Positions 1 through 11,392 of a stretch of DNA of 64,000 nucleotides are shown piece after piece. The number at the start of each line of letters is the position of its first letter. Positions within the stretch are counted from its first letter, which is position 1. Source of the stretch: Chalciporus piperatus (Eukaryota > Basidiomycota > Agaricomycetes > Boletales > Boletaceae); contig JBBPTG010000025.1 in assembly GCA_038093975.1 (NCBI GenBank), forward strand, positions 164,857 through 228,856. Reading direction: 5' to 3'. Under the pieces are notes generated by a model, which saw nothing but the letters and a program-made list of their open reading frames with translations, searched no databases and was not told where the DNA came from. A program made the position numbers and the translations under genes.

Positions 1-2628
1 CTCTAGAACGAGCACCGCATCGGTGAGCACGAGGGAACAGGGGTGAAATAAACCGACGCACGGTAAAGGATGCTCCTCAATGGGTATGCAAGCTATGAAT
101 ACGAGAACGTTGATCGCGATCTGAGAAATGAAAACCACACGCAATGCATCCGCATACGAGTCTACTGCCGCTTTCCGAAGAGAAGGAGGAAGGTCTGGAA
201 TCGAACTGATCGAATGCCTAATGAACGTGCTCCCTTAGAATAGAAACGTGGATAGTACTGCAAGATGTTTCGTACCGAATCTCTTCTATGATCTGGGCAT
301 GGGGTAAAGTGTCAGCATGCATAAGAAACAATTCATATCAACTTCGCCGCTGACATCTAACGATCCAGGCCCAGTTATTCGCTGCCTCAGTTGGCGGAGC
401 AGAACGCTCTGGAGCAGTGCGCCAGATAGACTGACTCCGAGAACCTGTCCAGTGGTGCGGAAAAGATATGTGACTATACGGTGTATACATCAAACCTTGC
501 AGTGATGGGGATGAAAACGTGGGGCTCACTTCCGGTTGCAACAGCCATATCTTCTTTGTAGACCCCTGCGATCATCGCCTGTATAGCTCCAGCTTAGGAT
601 GACCGGACGATAGATAATAAAATACTGACAATTAAAGTGGAGGTTATCAGGCTGGCCATTCCGAACCCCTGTGGTACGATGTCAAACCACAAGTGAAAAG
701 CCGAGGTGTTGTCGCCCCATAAAGAAACGAGCACAGTGGCTAATATGCACAGCGCAGCGGAAGCCAATGTAAGATTGTATAATTTCCCAGTTCTGCGCAT
801 CCACCTGGACGAGTGGAAGATCAGAAACAACCTCCCTCAAATCGAGACGGACTTGCCAGCCAGCTAATACGCTGCCCGTGGACAGTGCGGCCTAGGAAAG
901 TGAGTCACGAGTCATGACACGATGGGTGTGTGGGACATACGGAGTGCGGCAATAAATGGAGACCTATTGATTAAAATTAGATGACATGCATCAGAATTGA
1001 CCATGTTCCACTTACCCGCGTTTGTGGACGAGGTCAGCCTGACCGCAGAAAAATATAATGGCACATTGTAAAGCTGCAAGGGAAAGGAAAGGTCATTACA
1101 GATGGGTGTTAGTTGTTTCCCACACTAACCATGGAGAATGCAGTCATTGAGCCCAATAAATTGGCCAATGAAACGGCCAACGGTGTTCGTTGCGTTATTA
1201 AACGCAGCGGCATTACGGGATAAGGCGCCAATCGCGCCTCGACGTATACGAATGCCACCCAGAAGATAGCGCTCACGGTGATCAGTCCCCAGATCAACTG
1301 GTGTGACCACGGGAGCTCTTCTGCTGTTTTCAGGGTGAAAGCTAAGAGCATTCCTGCAACAGCAACAACCAATGTGAATGAGCCGAGGAAATCTATCCGA
1401 CGAAGCTTCGAGGCTGTTCCTTCGTTCGCGATAGCATCAGGTAACTTAATGTTGACCTTGAGTGCTACCAGCGTAAAAGAAACAAGTAACAGTGGTGCCT
1501 GGCCAGAAGGGTAAATCATCCTCGTGAACCGGCCACGCAAGAGGGACGATGACTAACCTGCAAAAGAAAAGCTGCGCGCCTACATGTCTTAAAGTAAGAG
1601 TGATACCAAACTTCTGGATCTTAATGCACCTACCATCCCCAGGTATCGTTTATCCAACCCCCGAGTGGCCCGCCCAGGCCAGCTCCGAGACCGAACAATC
1701 TGGGGAAACCCATCAGATGACAAGAGGTGATAGAGTGTAGCGACTCACACGTTTGCCATTCCTTGATATAGCCCTCGCTGTTTCCTGGAGAGGTAGGATG
1801 GTTTCATTCGTCCGATGACAAGCAATAAGTAAGCACTTACAACGGAACCAAATCAGTGATGGCAACGCTGCTAACTGACGAGGTGTCAGATTTGTGCTGA
1901 AACTGACCGAGAGTCATCTAACCTGTCATAACGCTGGAGTGACCCTTAAGCTTGAGTACACATCGCAATTTTGTATCAGCAGCGGTGGTGGTGGACATAC
2001 CCTCCTCCGCCCATTCCGGCGATTGCCCGAGCAAGAATGAGCATTTCCATTGATGGGGCAAGACCACACGCAATCGTTCCAGAACCTGAGATGTATTAGG
2101 AATAGGAAGAAGTCGTTCCTGGTGGGATCAACAAGACTCACCGAATAAAGTCAAGCCGAGAAGCATTGCGCCCTTCCGTCCTAAAATGTCTGATAGTCGT
2201 CCTGATAGGAGGTCAGAACTACGACACGAGCAAGATTCTTTCGTTTCACCATATAGCGGGGTAAAACAACACACAGAAAGTAGGTATGAAGTACCGAGAT
2301 ACGAAGATTGTTCCGACTTGTTGAAGTAACTCCCGATTGGTGACAAAAGTGTGGCGACGACTGTACCTGTTGAAATGAGGTTGGGAGAGACTCTTTAATT
2401 GCGGATCGACCAAAAGATACCATCTAGGGCACCCAGAAACACAGCACTCCAGAGACCAGAGACAATCCAGAAAAAATCGAGTCGAGAGACTTGATTCAAC
2501 GGAAGTGGATTTACAGGAGTTGATGGTCCGGAGCTGGGTATGGAGTCATATGAAGACTGGTGGCAGTCAGACTGTTGAAGGAGTGGTCGGGTTTCCTTGG
2601 GGTCGCGTGAAGACGATCGGGAAGACAT
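1..2628 (-). CDS. MFS transporter, DHA2/Vba-like (3' end cut by window edge)
   Basis: Membrane transporter of the 14-TM drug:H+ antiporter (DHA2) branch, close in motifs to fungal vacuolar basic amino acid (Vba) carriers; substrate not known. A roughly 48-residue Ser/Pro-rich cytosolic N-terminus precedes TM1 (RLDFFWIVSGLWSAVFLGALDG). Joining short exons gives motif A (GRLSDILGRKGAMLLG), motif B (ARAIAGMGGGG) and antiporter motif C (LFGLGAGLGGPLGGWI), then the second-half helices to VVFISQIAINVLVFIACIP at the left edge. About 15 introns are needed, most near 50 nt; two exons are only 11 nt (1923-1933) and 17 nt (276-292), and one intron appears to use a GC donor (GCAAGT near 880). All junctions keep frame, so the gene looks intact. 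The start at 2628 is the first Met of the frame that leads into TM1. The last few codons lie outside the window. Confidence 0.88.
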
Positions 2629-5206
2629 GGGGAAGGAGGATGGGGATGGCGGGTATCACTTTTGATCTGAGGATGTAAGACGGGAGTGTTTGCAGTGAGG
2701 ACTGAATCAGACTGATGGTACTTAGAAGACTAGCAAGTTGGCGCGCGGGGACATGGCTCCCGGATGTCGAATATATGGATTGGACCAATGTCATGCACAT
2801 CAAACCTGTCCCCTTGTCATTCTCCGATTACATCGGTTGCATCCCGGCCGAACTGATCTGTTCCTCATCCTATTACCCGACAGGTACACCTACTCCTCTT
2901 TCCCGGTCTGCCCCAAGGTCTACCAAGCCAAGCAACCAGACTACCAAGCACACACCGTGACCCCGCCCCCACCTCGTTTTCGCCCCACCAGAGGCATCCA
3001 AACCCATTGCACACCCGGCGCCCTTATCCGCATCCCTCGGACTCGCTACATACCTCTAGCCCGATACAATCTTTCTCCGTGTGTGAACTTTTGGCCCTCA
3101 GTCATCCTCTGCCATCCAAACTTTGCTTTCTCCCTCTCCGAAGAAGACGGTAGGTGGCGTAATATCCTGTAATATCCCCTTCAGTGACATGGTGTGTGAG
3201 ATTCTATCAAACTGTTCGCACCCACTCAGCACTTTGAAACAGGTTTCTTCGCTTCACGGATGTGTATCTCCAGACATGCGGATCTTCCCTTGCCATGAAG
3301 TCATCATCGCGTGACTTGAGGCACCTCCTGATTCGATGCTACTCTTATCGACGTTCTACATCAGAAATCGCGCTTATGTTCCATCCCGGCCTTTGCGATC
3401 CGGGAGACCGGAAGACGTGTCGTTTTATAAACTGTAAGCAAGATCGCAGCGTGGACTGAAATCAGCGCTCACAACTAATCGATTAGCATGTGTCACCATC
3501 GCATGACATCTGCAAAGCGTCAAAATAACGTACTCATTCCACCACACTTTGGGAGGCTCTCATTGGCCAAGCAGACTGTAAGCGACTCCAAACCGAGCTA
3601 AGCGGTTCAGCCGAGCTCATTGAGCACTCAATGAGCGCTTACAAAAAGATGATGGAGGCCCATGGCCTGCAGTACAACATTACCAACTGTTCTCACGAAG
3701 CCGGGAATCTCCTTGACTCCGGGGTGGATTAGCGCCCTATGCACGTATCACCAAGATAAGTTTATCTCATCTTCCTGTGCCTTCCAACAAAGATAGGATT
3801 AATCCTGGTTCACGGTATGCATGCGTTGTAGTGCAATGCCCGCACTGGCACGACAACCGACAATCGTCCACGGTAAAGTTTCTGCGCGCTCGCTGATTTC
3901 TTCTTAGGACGGTCATTCTTTGATAGTCCTGGGAGGGGAGTATACATGTGGAGGTTATCCGTTTAAACCTCCGCAAATTGCATATATGCACTGACGCAGC
4001 TGTCCAAATGATCCCCCGGTCATCTGTAGCGGGGTTTGTACACTCCTCAAGCATTCACTGGGTGTCCGCACCCTGCCTTGTCCCGCTTCCTCTGCCGACA
4101 GTTACGACTCCCTCGGAATGCAGAAGGTTCATGATTCCCTCGGCTTCGCAAGGCTGGCACTGCTTGCTACGTTGACTCCGGGAGTGGATTCCAGGTCGTG
4201 CCTTGTCGCAAGCATCTGTCTGATCAAGTGTCTGTGGCTCCACATTAGGTGTTCTCTGGCCGACAACGAAGCAGCATCTCAAACAATTCATCGATAAAGC
4301 GTCCCCATTAGTGCTTGATCTAGGTTTCGAAACGTTAAATTACCTCTCCCCCACAAATGCAAGCTTCAGCACACAATCATGCACCCTTCCGTGGGGGCTC
4401 AGCATTAGCGAGGGTATCAACCTGGATTTCCATGACTATGGGCGTCAAGTGTCTCACTGAGGCACTTATGTCCGTAGATGAGTCTCCACCAATTGATCCT
4501 CGAATTGGGGGATCGCCTCGTGCCTGCGTCGATAAAGCTGCGGAGCTTCGCTTTTGGTCCCGACCACATGATCGGATTTTGTTGTAGCCTAACCTGTAGG
4601 TGATAAGTCAGTACATGCATACGGCAGCGCAAAATTTTACAGGTTCACGCGTCACGCGGTGTGCCACTGGCAGCTGTCTGAAAACCGACAATTATCGATT
4701 TATGTTTTAAATTTTTATGACTTTCTGGGCGCTTACTGTCGTCACCTGGGTAATCGTGGGAAAAAACACATGTCCCATAGTCAGCGTGGCTCCGTTCCAT
4801 CAATGTGCTCGGAAGAGCTCTCACTTGTCTCCCAAGAACGCGGATGTTTATTGCACGGGAGAAGGACGAAGACTTGGTCCTCGGTCACGCTGGGTCGGGT
4901 CGTTGTCGGTTCTAATGTAAATGAAGTGGCGTTTGCCGTCTTACTAAGCTCCGTTTTCTTTACCGTTATGCTCCGTTATATGCTGCCAAAGGGACAATAA
5001 TCTGCAGTAGTATGGACCTATAATTCTTTGGCCCTTTGGCTACCCTCTTTCGCTTACTGTGACGGAAAACATTTTCTTCTCCGCCTCTCGTGTTCGTTTT
5101 TTTCGTGAGGATCCTCGTCTTCCTGATCGTGTCTCCGTCTTCCGTCGTTTCAACAGCGTGATCGAGGATCCCGGATCGACCGCGAAGTCAACCATTCAGA
5201 TTCACC
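2629..5206. other. Intergenic, 2.6 kb, with one copy of a dispersed repeat
   Basis: Divergent interval between the MFS transporter and the kinase gene. I see no convincing gene: the open frames here are short, lack recognisable domains and do not join across plausible introns. It contains copy A of the 142-bp repeat (3507-3648), whose reading frame continues open to a TAG near 3732. The last 200 bp before 5207 are pyrimidine-rich, as expected for a promoter/leader. Confidence 0.6.
3507..3648 (+). repeat. 142-bp dispersed repeat, copy A
   Basis: Matches 22013-22154 in reverse complement over 142 bp with one difference (a T here in AGCGGTTCAG, C in the other copy). Beyond the boundaries similarity drops quickly. 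One frame is open across the repeat and reads GQADCKRLQTELSGSAELIE and onward; here it runs to TAG near 3732. No terminal inverted repeats or target-site duplication could be seen at its edges. It may be a fragment of a transposase or other multicopy gene; no family is recognised. Confidence 0.85.
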
Positions 5207-7811
5207 ATGCACTCTCCGCCATCCCCTCTGACGCCGTCACACTCGTCTTGGAAGTCTGTCTTTCGCTTACCGAGCTCATCAAAGAAGCAGCTGGCGAATG
5301 TAAACAGTTCTGATCATACTCCCCGATGTATTTCCTCTCCTCTTACCGCCAAACATATACCTGGTCCACCTACCAGTCCATCCCTGACACCTCAATCTGT
5401 CGACCAACGCTCGTCGTACAACTCCTCCAACTCGCTGTCAAGTGACTCTAATTTGGGTGGAACCCCAAAATCGTCGTACCTGGTGCCTGATTCCCGAGGT
5501 CACGCAAGCCAGACGCAGCGATCGCAGGAGCAGACTCAAACGTCCCATGGGCAAGCAGACGCGATGAACACTCCAGCACACGCTCAACCTCGCGTGAGGA
5601 CGAAATCGGAGAAGCAGCATATCAATATCAGCCACGCTCCACCCATCGCCACAGCAAAGTCGCAGACGGCCGCAATCTCCCAACAATCTTTCGCGGGCCA
5701 TGCTCCCTCAGCAAGTCGGTCGGGACCTCTTTCGCCCAGAGCGATGGGGGCATCAGCCACTCGTTTCATTCGTCGCGTTGCTTCTGCACCCAATGCCAAG
5801 CATCTCTTCATGTCAGGCTCACGTTCGACTGCGACGACGAAAAACGGTTTACTTGCACCGGCGGAGGTCGTCCCGCCAGTTCCCGGTGCCCCAACTAGTT
5901 TCTCGGAGTACGGGGACGACTCTTTGGAAACTATTTCCTCAGGATCCTCACGAGGGCGGTCTTCAAGACACGACCGACATATAGGCCATGGTACTCCCAA
6001 GACTAGAATTGCCAATCCGATATCCGAGGGTCCCGGCAAAGTTGCCTTCCGGCGAACCTACTCGAGCAACTCTATCAAAGTTAGATCCGTACGTTTCACT
6101 CCGTTGCCTCCCTTCTGTAATCACAATGTTTTATCTGCTCAGGTGGAGGTCGGACCCTCAAGTTTTCTTAAAATCAAGATGCTGGGGAAAGGCGATGTTG
6201 GACGTGTCTACTTGGTCAGAGAGAAGAAATCAGATAGGCTATTTGCCATGAAAGGTGGGTTCCATTCGATCTCATTTCTACAAGTGTTTTACCTATATTG
6301 TCAGTGCTCTCGAAGAAGGAAATGATTGAGCGGAAAAAAATCAAGCGGGCCTTGACCGAACAGGAAATTCTCGCCACTTCCAATCACCCATTCATAGTCA
6401 CCCTTTATCATTCCTTCCAATCGGAGGAATACTTGTACTTCTGCATGGAGTACTGTATGGGTGGCGAGTTCTTCCGCGCGTTGCAAACACGTCCCGGAAA
6501 ATGCCTTCCCGAGGATGGATCACGGTTTTACGCAGCTGAAGTAGTCGCCGCGCTGGAATACCTACATCTGAATGGTTTTATTTATCGCGACCTTAAGCCG
6601 GAAAGTATGTCGTCGTTTGTTCCTACTTCCTTTCAGTTTCCGAGGGACTGGTCATCTCTAACTTTGTTGCCACATAGATATCCTCCTTCACCAGTCTGGG
6701 CACATCATGCTGTCAGATTTTGATCTGGCTAAGCAATCGGGGCACCCGGGGGGACGGCCAGCCACCATTCACCAATCAGAACCAAACGGGGTATGCGCTT
6801 CTCGCGCCAACCATGTGTTGACCTCGAAACGCTCACCGTCTGGTTATAGATACCTATGATTGACACCATGTCATGTACAGCCGACTTCCGAACAAACTCC
6901 TTTGTCGGAACCGAGGGTTAGAATGTCGTATGTTTGTATATGATCAACGCTAACCTTGCGCACTTTTTCTTTGCAGAATACATCGCCCCTGAGGTCATCG
7001 CCGCGCAGGGACACACTGCAGCCGTAGATTGGTGGACTCTTGGGATACTCATCTATGAGATGATTGTAAGTCTATATTACTCATCTGATACCGAGCCTGT
7101 GTGTGGGAGATATCTGACGGGCTACCGCTTGCGTCCGATTTTCGATGATTTTTCGGGGTGGCTCTACATAGTTCGCAACGACCCCATTCAAAGGCAAAGA
7201 GCGGAACGATACTTTTGCCAATATTCGGCTATTGCCTGTACATTTCCGTGATTCGCCCAAGGTATCCAGGTGAGTTGACGTCGTGCAGAGTTGCTGCTCC
7301 GATGATAGAACTTGTTGGTTAGCGCATGTAAGGATATTGTGGTCCGGCTTTTGGACAAGGACGAGCGGACTCGCTTGGGAAGCAGAAGCGGTGCTAGCGA
7401 AGTAAAGCACCACAAATGGTTTGCTAAAATGAACTGGGGTTTGTTGCGTCACACACGGCCACCGGTAAGTCGAAAACACCACGTATTCTTGTTATATTGT
7501 TCGGTGTATCAGCACACGCTGTCGGCCACTGATGGTTGGTGCGATACGACATGTGTTTCCTTATTTTATCCTTTCCGCAGTGGATGTGTGGCTAACACGT
7601 ATGTTTACAGATTATTCCAGCGGCTACAAACGGCATGGATGCAGTAAATTTCCGACACATCAAGGAGTCGCGTTCATTACACCTCGAGGAGCAGAATGGA
7701 ATCCGTTTGCCTGGTACGCCTGGGTACGATGATGGCCTAGACTCGCCTGCGGACGGTGATCTATTTGGCGCGTTCAATAGTGTCACGATACACTACGATG
7801 GTGATCCGTGA
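5207..7811 (+). CDS. FPK1: AGC-family protein kinase, Fpk1/NRC-2-like flippase kinase
   Basis: Ser/Thr kinase of the group that in yeast (Fpk1/Fpk2) phosphorylates phospholipid flippases at the plasma membrane and trans-Golgi, and in Neurospora (NRC-2) affects development. About 300 N-terminal residues are Ser/Pro-rich and probably disordered. The kinase domain follows: Gly loop [12 protein letters not shown], the VAIK-type Lys in LFAMK, catalytic loop YRDLKPEN, a DFD in place of DFG ([10 protein letters not shown], usual for this family), a long activation insert ending [20 protein letters not shown], then [12 protein letters not shown]. The C-terminal tail (RPPIIPATNG, then [14 protein letters not shown]) also fits Fpk1/NRC-2. 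At least eight short introns, the first a 54-nt in-frame one near 6090. Start 5207 is the first Met of the long frame; stop TGA at 7809-7811. The symbol is by motif similarity only. Confidence 0.92.
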
Positions 7812-8227
7812 CCTCGCTCATATCATATACCCCGCTCGAGACCTCACACTGCTTCACCTTGGGTGATTTCTTTTCATATTCTGTGGATTCGGTTTTGGAC
7901 CAGTGTCTGTCGTTTCTCACATTTTTGCACTCTTTACCTAGATTTTATGCTTGCTTTCACGGAGAAAAAATGGTCGGTTCACCTGTATTATTTGCATCGC
8001 ATACCTACGCCTTCTTCTTTTACCCTTACTATTCCCTGGAGTATTTACTATACCAATTGCTTTGCACAAACTAACCATTGATCGGCTACCTTTGTTGGTG
8101 GTTGACGTTCTTAGTGTTACAATACCTGAATACAGACGAGCTATTCTAATCGCACTGATGGGCATCCGAGGGGACGAGGCATGTGACAGGAAATTGATCA
8201 GTAATTCAATACACACCTGTCCTAGGA
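7812..8227. other. Intergenic, 3' flank of kinase gene
   Basis: T-rich sequence directly after the kinase stop, most likely 3' UTR and terminator region. I see no gene or repeat. Confidence 0.5.
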
Positions 8228-8914
8228 TCATACTGAAAAAGAAGATGAGACTGGGATGAAGATGATGCATTGATGATGGGAGTGGACATAGGTCGGTCCG
8301 TGATTTCGACGGCGACAAGTGCATGATTTCGATGTACACGAGATACGATCAGATAACAGGAAGAGAAATGAGCACGTGAAATAATCTGATGTCTTCTGGT
8401 TGAGGTGAGATAGAGTCGCAGCGGAATCAAAACGGGGAAATTCACTCGACGACAAGATCACGGGATCGACAGGGGTGCGGTCGAGAGAGTCGGGGGAGTA
8501 TGTAAGCAGGTCTGATGGAGGAGCAGGGTGGGCGGAAGACGTATTCTTTGTACGTCGGCGAAGACGGTCGAGGTCGAATGAAGGACGGCGGGATTCCATA
8601 AGGGGAGAGGAGAAGGGAAGCTGGCAGGTCGATTTCCAAAGTGGGATGACGAGGACCCCGTTGAGTGCGAGAACGAGCCAGGGCGAGCCATTAGTGAGAA
8701 AATCCGTGGGGCATGTGAACGGGGTGGACTGATTGCACAGGCGAGAGGAGCCGTATGCACACGGAGAGCACGGGGAGTGCTGTGTGATGAGGCAGGTACA
8801 CGGGGCTCGAGCACAGGAGGGAGGCATGAGGGGGGGAGGACTGGACACAGCAGGATGGGCCGCTGACATGAGATTCAAACCGCGATTGAGGAGATTCGCA
8901 TCTGGCGAACTCAA
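8228..8914 (-). CDS. Possible hypothetical Cys/Ser/Pro-rich protein
   Basis: Unrecognised frame of 228 codons on the strand opposite to both neighbours. It has a Cys-rich N-terminal half (SCARAPCTC, PCSPCAYGSS), one hydrophobic stretch (SPWLVLALNGVLVIPLW, about residues 78-94) and a Ser/Pro/Asp-rich tail. The middle uses mostly C- or T-ending codons like the accepted genes here, which argues for coding; the last 50 codons look less coding and may be 3' UTR or include an intron. The start could be the first Met (8914) or Met16 (MSAAHPAV). It lies upstream of the HSF gene, so it could instead be a chance open frame in a GC-rich promoter. No function is proposed. Confidence 0.4.
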   Translation of the reverse strand: MSSPDANLLNRGLNLMSAAHPAVSSPPPLMPPSCARAPCTCLITQHSPCSPCAYGSSRLCNQSTPFTCPTDFLTNGSPWLVLALNGVLVIPLWKSTCQLPFSSPLMESRRPSFDLDRLRRRTKNTSSAHPAPPSDLLTYSPDSLDRTPVDPVILSSSEFPRFDSAATLSHLNQKTSDYFTCSFLFLLSDRISCTSKSCTCRRRNHGPTYVHSHHQCIIFIPVSSSFSV

Positions 8915-9422
8915 TTAACATGGTACAGCGGCAACTCGAACACGATCACATGGAGATCGCGATACAGTGTGGGCGGAGAGTGGCCGAAAAAGGACAAGCG
9001 CAGGATACCTCGGCGCCGAGGGAGTGGCACGATATCTGAATTTGGGAGGATAGTATTTGTATATATTTGTATAGAGTTTACCGAGGGTGATTTCCGAACC
9101 CGGCCGCGGCTTGTTGTGAGCACCCTGTATTACGTATTTACCGGAAAAGGCAACTGCGGGCCATAATGCAGAGAGGGGGTCACGTAATGTCTATTTTCGG
9201 GGAAGATGAATTCTCCACCGGTCAACGATTTTATACTTGTACGGGCTGCGAACAGGAAGTTGTTCGATCGACGACTCGTCTTGAAAAAGAGACGACCTTC
9301 AGTCCATCGCGACTGTTCGACAGCCCGTTTTTTTTTCGCTTCTTCTAAAGTACATATCATCCCTTCTCTCGGCACCGTCCGACTCTTTCAACATTCCGTC
9401 CCTACGCCCAGCGACGTTCGAC
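8915..9422. promoter_or_regulatory. Upstream region of the HSF-type factor gene
   Basis: 508 bp between the possible minus-strand frame and the HSF start. The final 90 bp are pyrimidine-rich with a run of T near 9330, typical of a fungal leader. No clear TATA box or factor site could be assigned. Confidence 0.4.
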
Positions 9423-11392
9423 ATGCAAGACCTCTACGCTCCCTCATACCAACAAAGCAATCACCGCACCCAGTGGTCCCGACACAACGACCACCCATAC
9501 CCACAAATAAACACGACATCACCCCTATACCCCCAGCAGAACGCTCACAATGACTCTCCCCAAGACGAATCCCCTCAGAACCAACCCGCAAAGGTTCACG
9601 ACCAACAGCAGCCCCAGCCTCCAAAGTCGGAATCAAAGCCTCAGGCGACCTTCCTCACGAAACTATACGCGTAGGTCATCCCATCCTCACTCCCCACCAC
9701 TTACCGACGCGTCCTTCCATAGACTCCTCGAGCGTCCAGAGAACCATCATATGATCAGATGGGACCCAGCCGGTGAACACATCATCGTGGAACGTCCAGA
9801 GCAGCTTGCCCTCCATGTCCTGCCTAGCGTCTACCGTCAATCCAGATTTGCTTCCTTTTCTCGGCAACTAAACGTCCGTGCTTCTTGATTTCGCGCACCG
9901 ACACACGTCTCATATAGTTTTAATGAATTTTTAAATTTCTACTACAGATTTATGGTTTCATGCGCAAAGTAAACCTCCGCAACGTCGACCCAGCTATCGA
10001 TGATCCCGATGCAAGCACATGGTGTAAGTCCGCACCAAGAATTTACAGCCACAACCCTTGCTCTAACACAGCCACTAGCGCATCCCACCTTGAACCGACA
10101 TTCTCCTCCAGAGGTTGTTGCCAATTTCAAACGCCGCGTCCCCCCGCGCCTGCCCAAACCGAGGAAGCGCGAGACTCAGGAGGCCCCGACGATACCCCCG
10201 CCCCGTTCCGCGATCGGTGTGGGACCTGTCCCCCTGACTGTACCGTCCTCGGTTGGCGTCAAACCCAACGTGTTGGGCGGGCGTGCACGCGGCTTTTCCG
10301 CGCCTGGTTCGTTCACTCCTCTCAGCCAAGGTGGTGCTGCAGGCTGGGGAACCTCATACCCCCGTGCGGCCTTGCCGCCACTCACGGTTCCCTCCGAGCC
10401 TCCCCTCTCCCAGCACCACAGCATTTACAACCAGTCGCACAACCTCCAGCCCATCTCTCCCGCAGATGAGTCCCCCTCCACGCAGTTCAGCGCCATGGGT
10501 GCTAGCTCTGGTTACTCCCATCACACCCAGCAGGTTTCATCCTCCCAATACCCCTACTCGGAGCAAAACTGGACGTTCGCTCCAAACAGCTCGACTTCCA
10601 GCCACTCTGGGAGCCTTTCGTCGCTCTTGAATCCTCCGACGAGCAGTGGCTACGGTACGCGGCCGACGCCCACAATCAACACTTCTTACGCGTCGTACTC
10701 GAACGTGTCCATGCACAGCGACCATACCCCACCCTCGTTGTCCCCCGACACCCACAGCCGTCCCACTACGGGGTACTCCATCTCGTCTGTTTCATCGTTG
10801 CCTTACGAAGAGTCGCCCACCCACCAAACTTACCACCAGAGCGACTACTCTCGTCCAGGATCTAGTCATAGACCGCTTTCACCTACACTTTCACGCCCGC
10901 CCTCATCTTCGAAGCAATATGGGCCTAGTAGCTCACTAAGGGTTGGCAGACCCCGCCGCCACAGCCAAGCCATGAGCCCTTACCCTTCGCCTTACGAACA
11001 TCATTCTGAACGACCCTCATCTTCCCCTCAGCCTGCCGATGAGCAAAATGGAACCATGCCGAGAGTGCGGAGTATGATACAGTTGCCATCTGTCGACCCT
11101 TACGGCTTCACCTCGAGCCAAACCGAGTTCGCGTACTCTGCCGTAGGCAGCAACCCATCCATGGATTCGATGGATGGGCGCAATGGATGGGGACACCCCG
11201 CGCAATCTGCGCAGCGTCCCTCCACAGCTTCTTCCATTAGCGCTGCTTCACATACGTCGTCGTCCCAGGCCAACACGCCCCCGCTCACAGACGGTTACGG
11301 TGGGGTTGAGACGGACATCAACCGTTGTAAGTCATTTCGTGATTTGCTTATGTCTTACGGCGTGACTTACTGACCCGTAGTTTCTTGAATAA
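9423..11392 (+). CDS. HSF-type DNA-binding transcription factor
   Basis: Nuclear factor with an N-terminal heat-shock-factor winged-helix domain at about residues 77-170: FLTKLYALLERPENHHMIRW, then VYRQSRFASFSRQLNIYGFM and VNLRNVDPAIDDPDASTWSH. The recognition-helix core SRFASFSRQLNIYGF is intact. The first 75 residues are Gln/Pro-rich; after the domain lies a basic stretch (VPPRLPKPRKRE) and about 400 residues rich in Ser, Pro, Thr and Tyr. No heptad-repeat trimerisation region was obvious, so it may belong to an HSF-like subfamily rather than being classical Hsf1. Introns: 9673 to about 9721, one after RQLN, 10024-10078, and a last one after TDINR, giving the short ending FLE and stop TAA at 11390-11392. 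Start is the first Met of the frame. Confidence 0.9.

Noticed and set aside
5059..5313. Short plus-strand frame overlapping the kinase start
   Set aside because: It overlaps the kinase N-terminus in another frame and looks like leader sequence.
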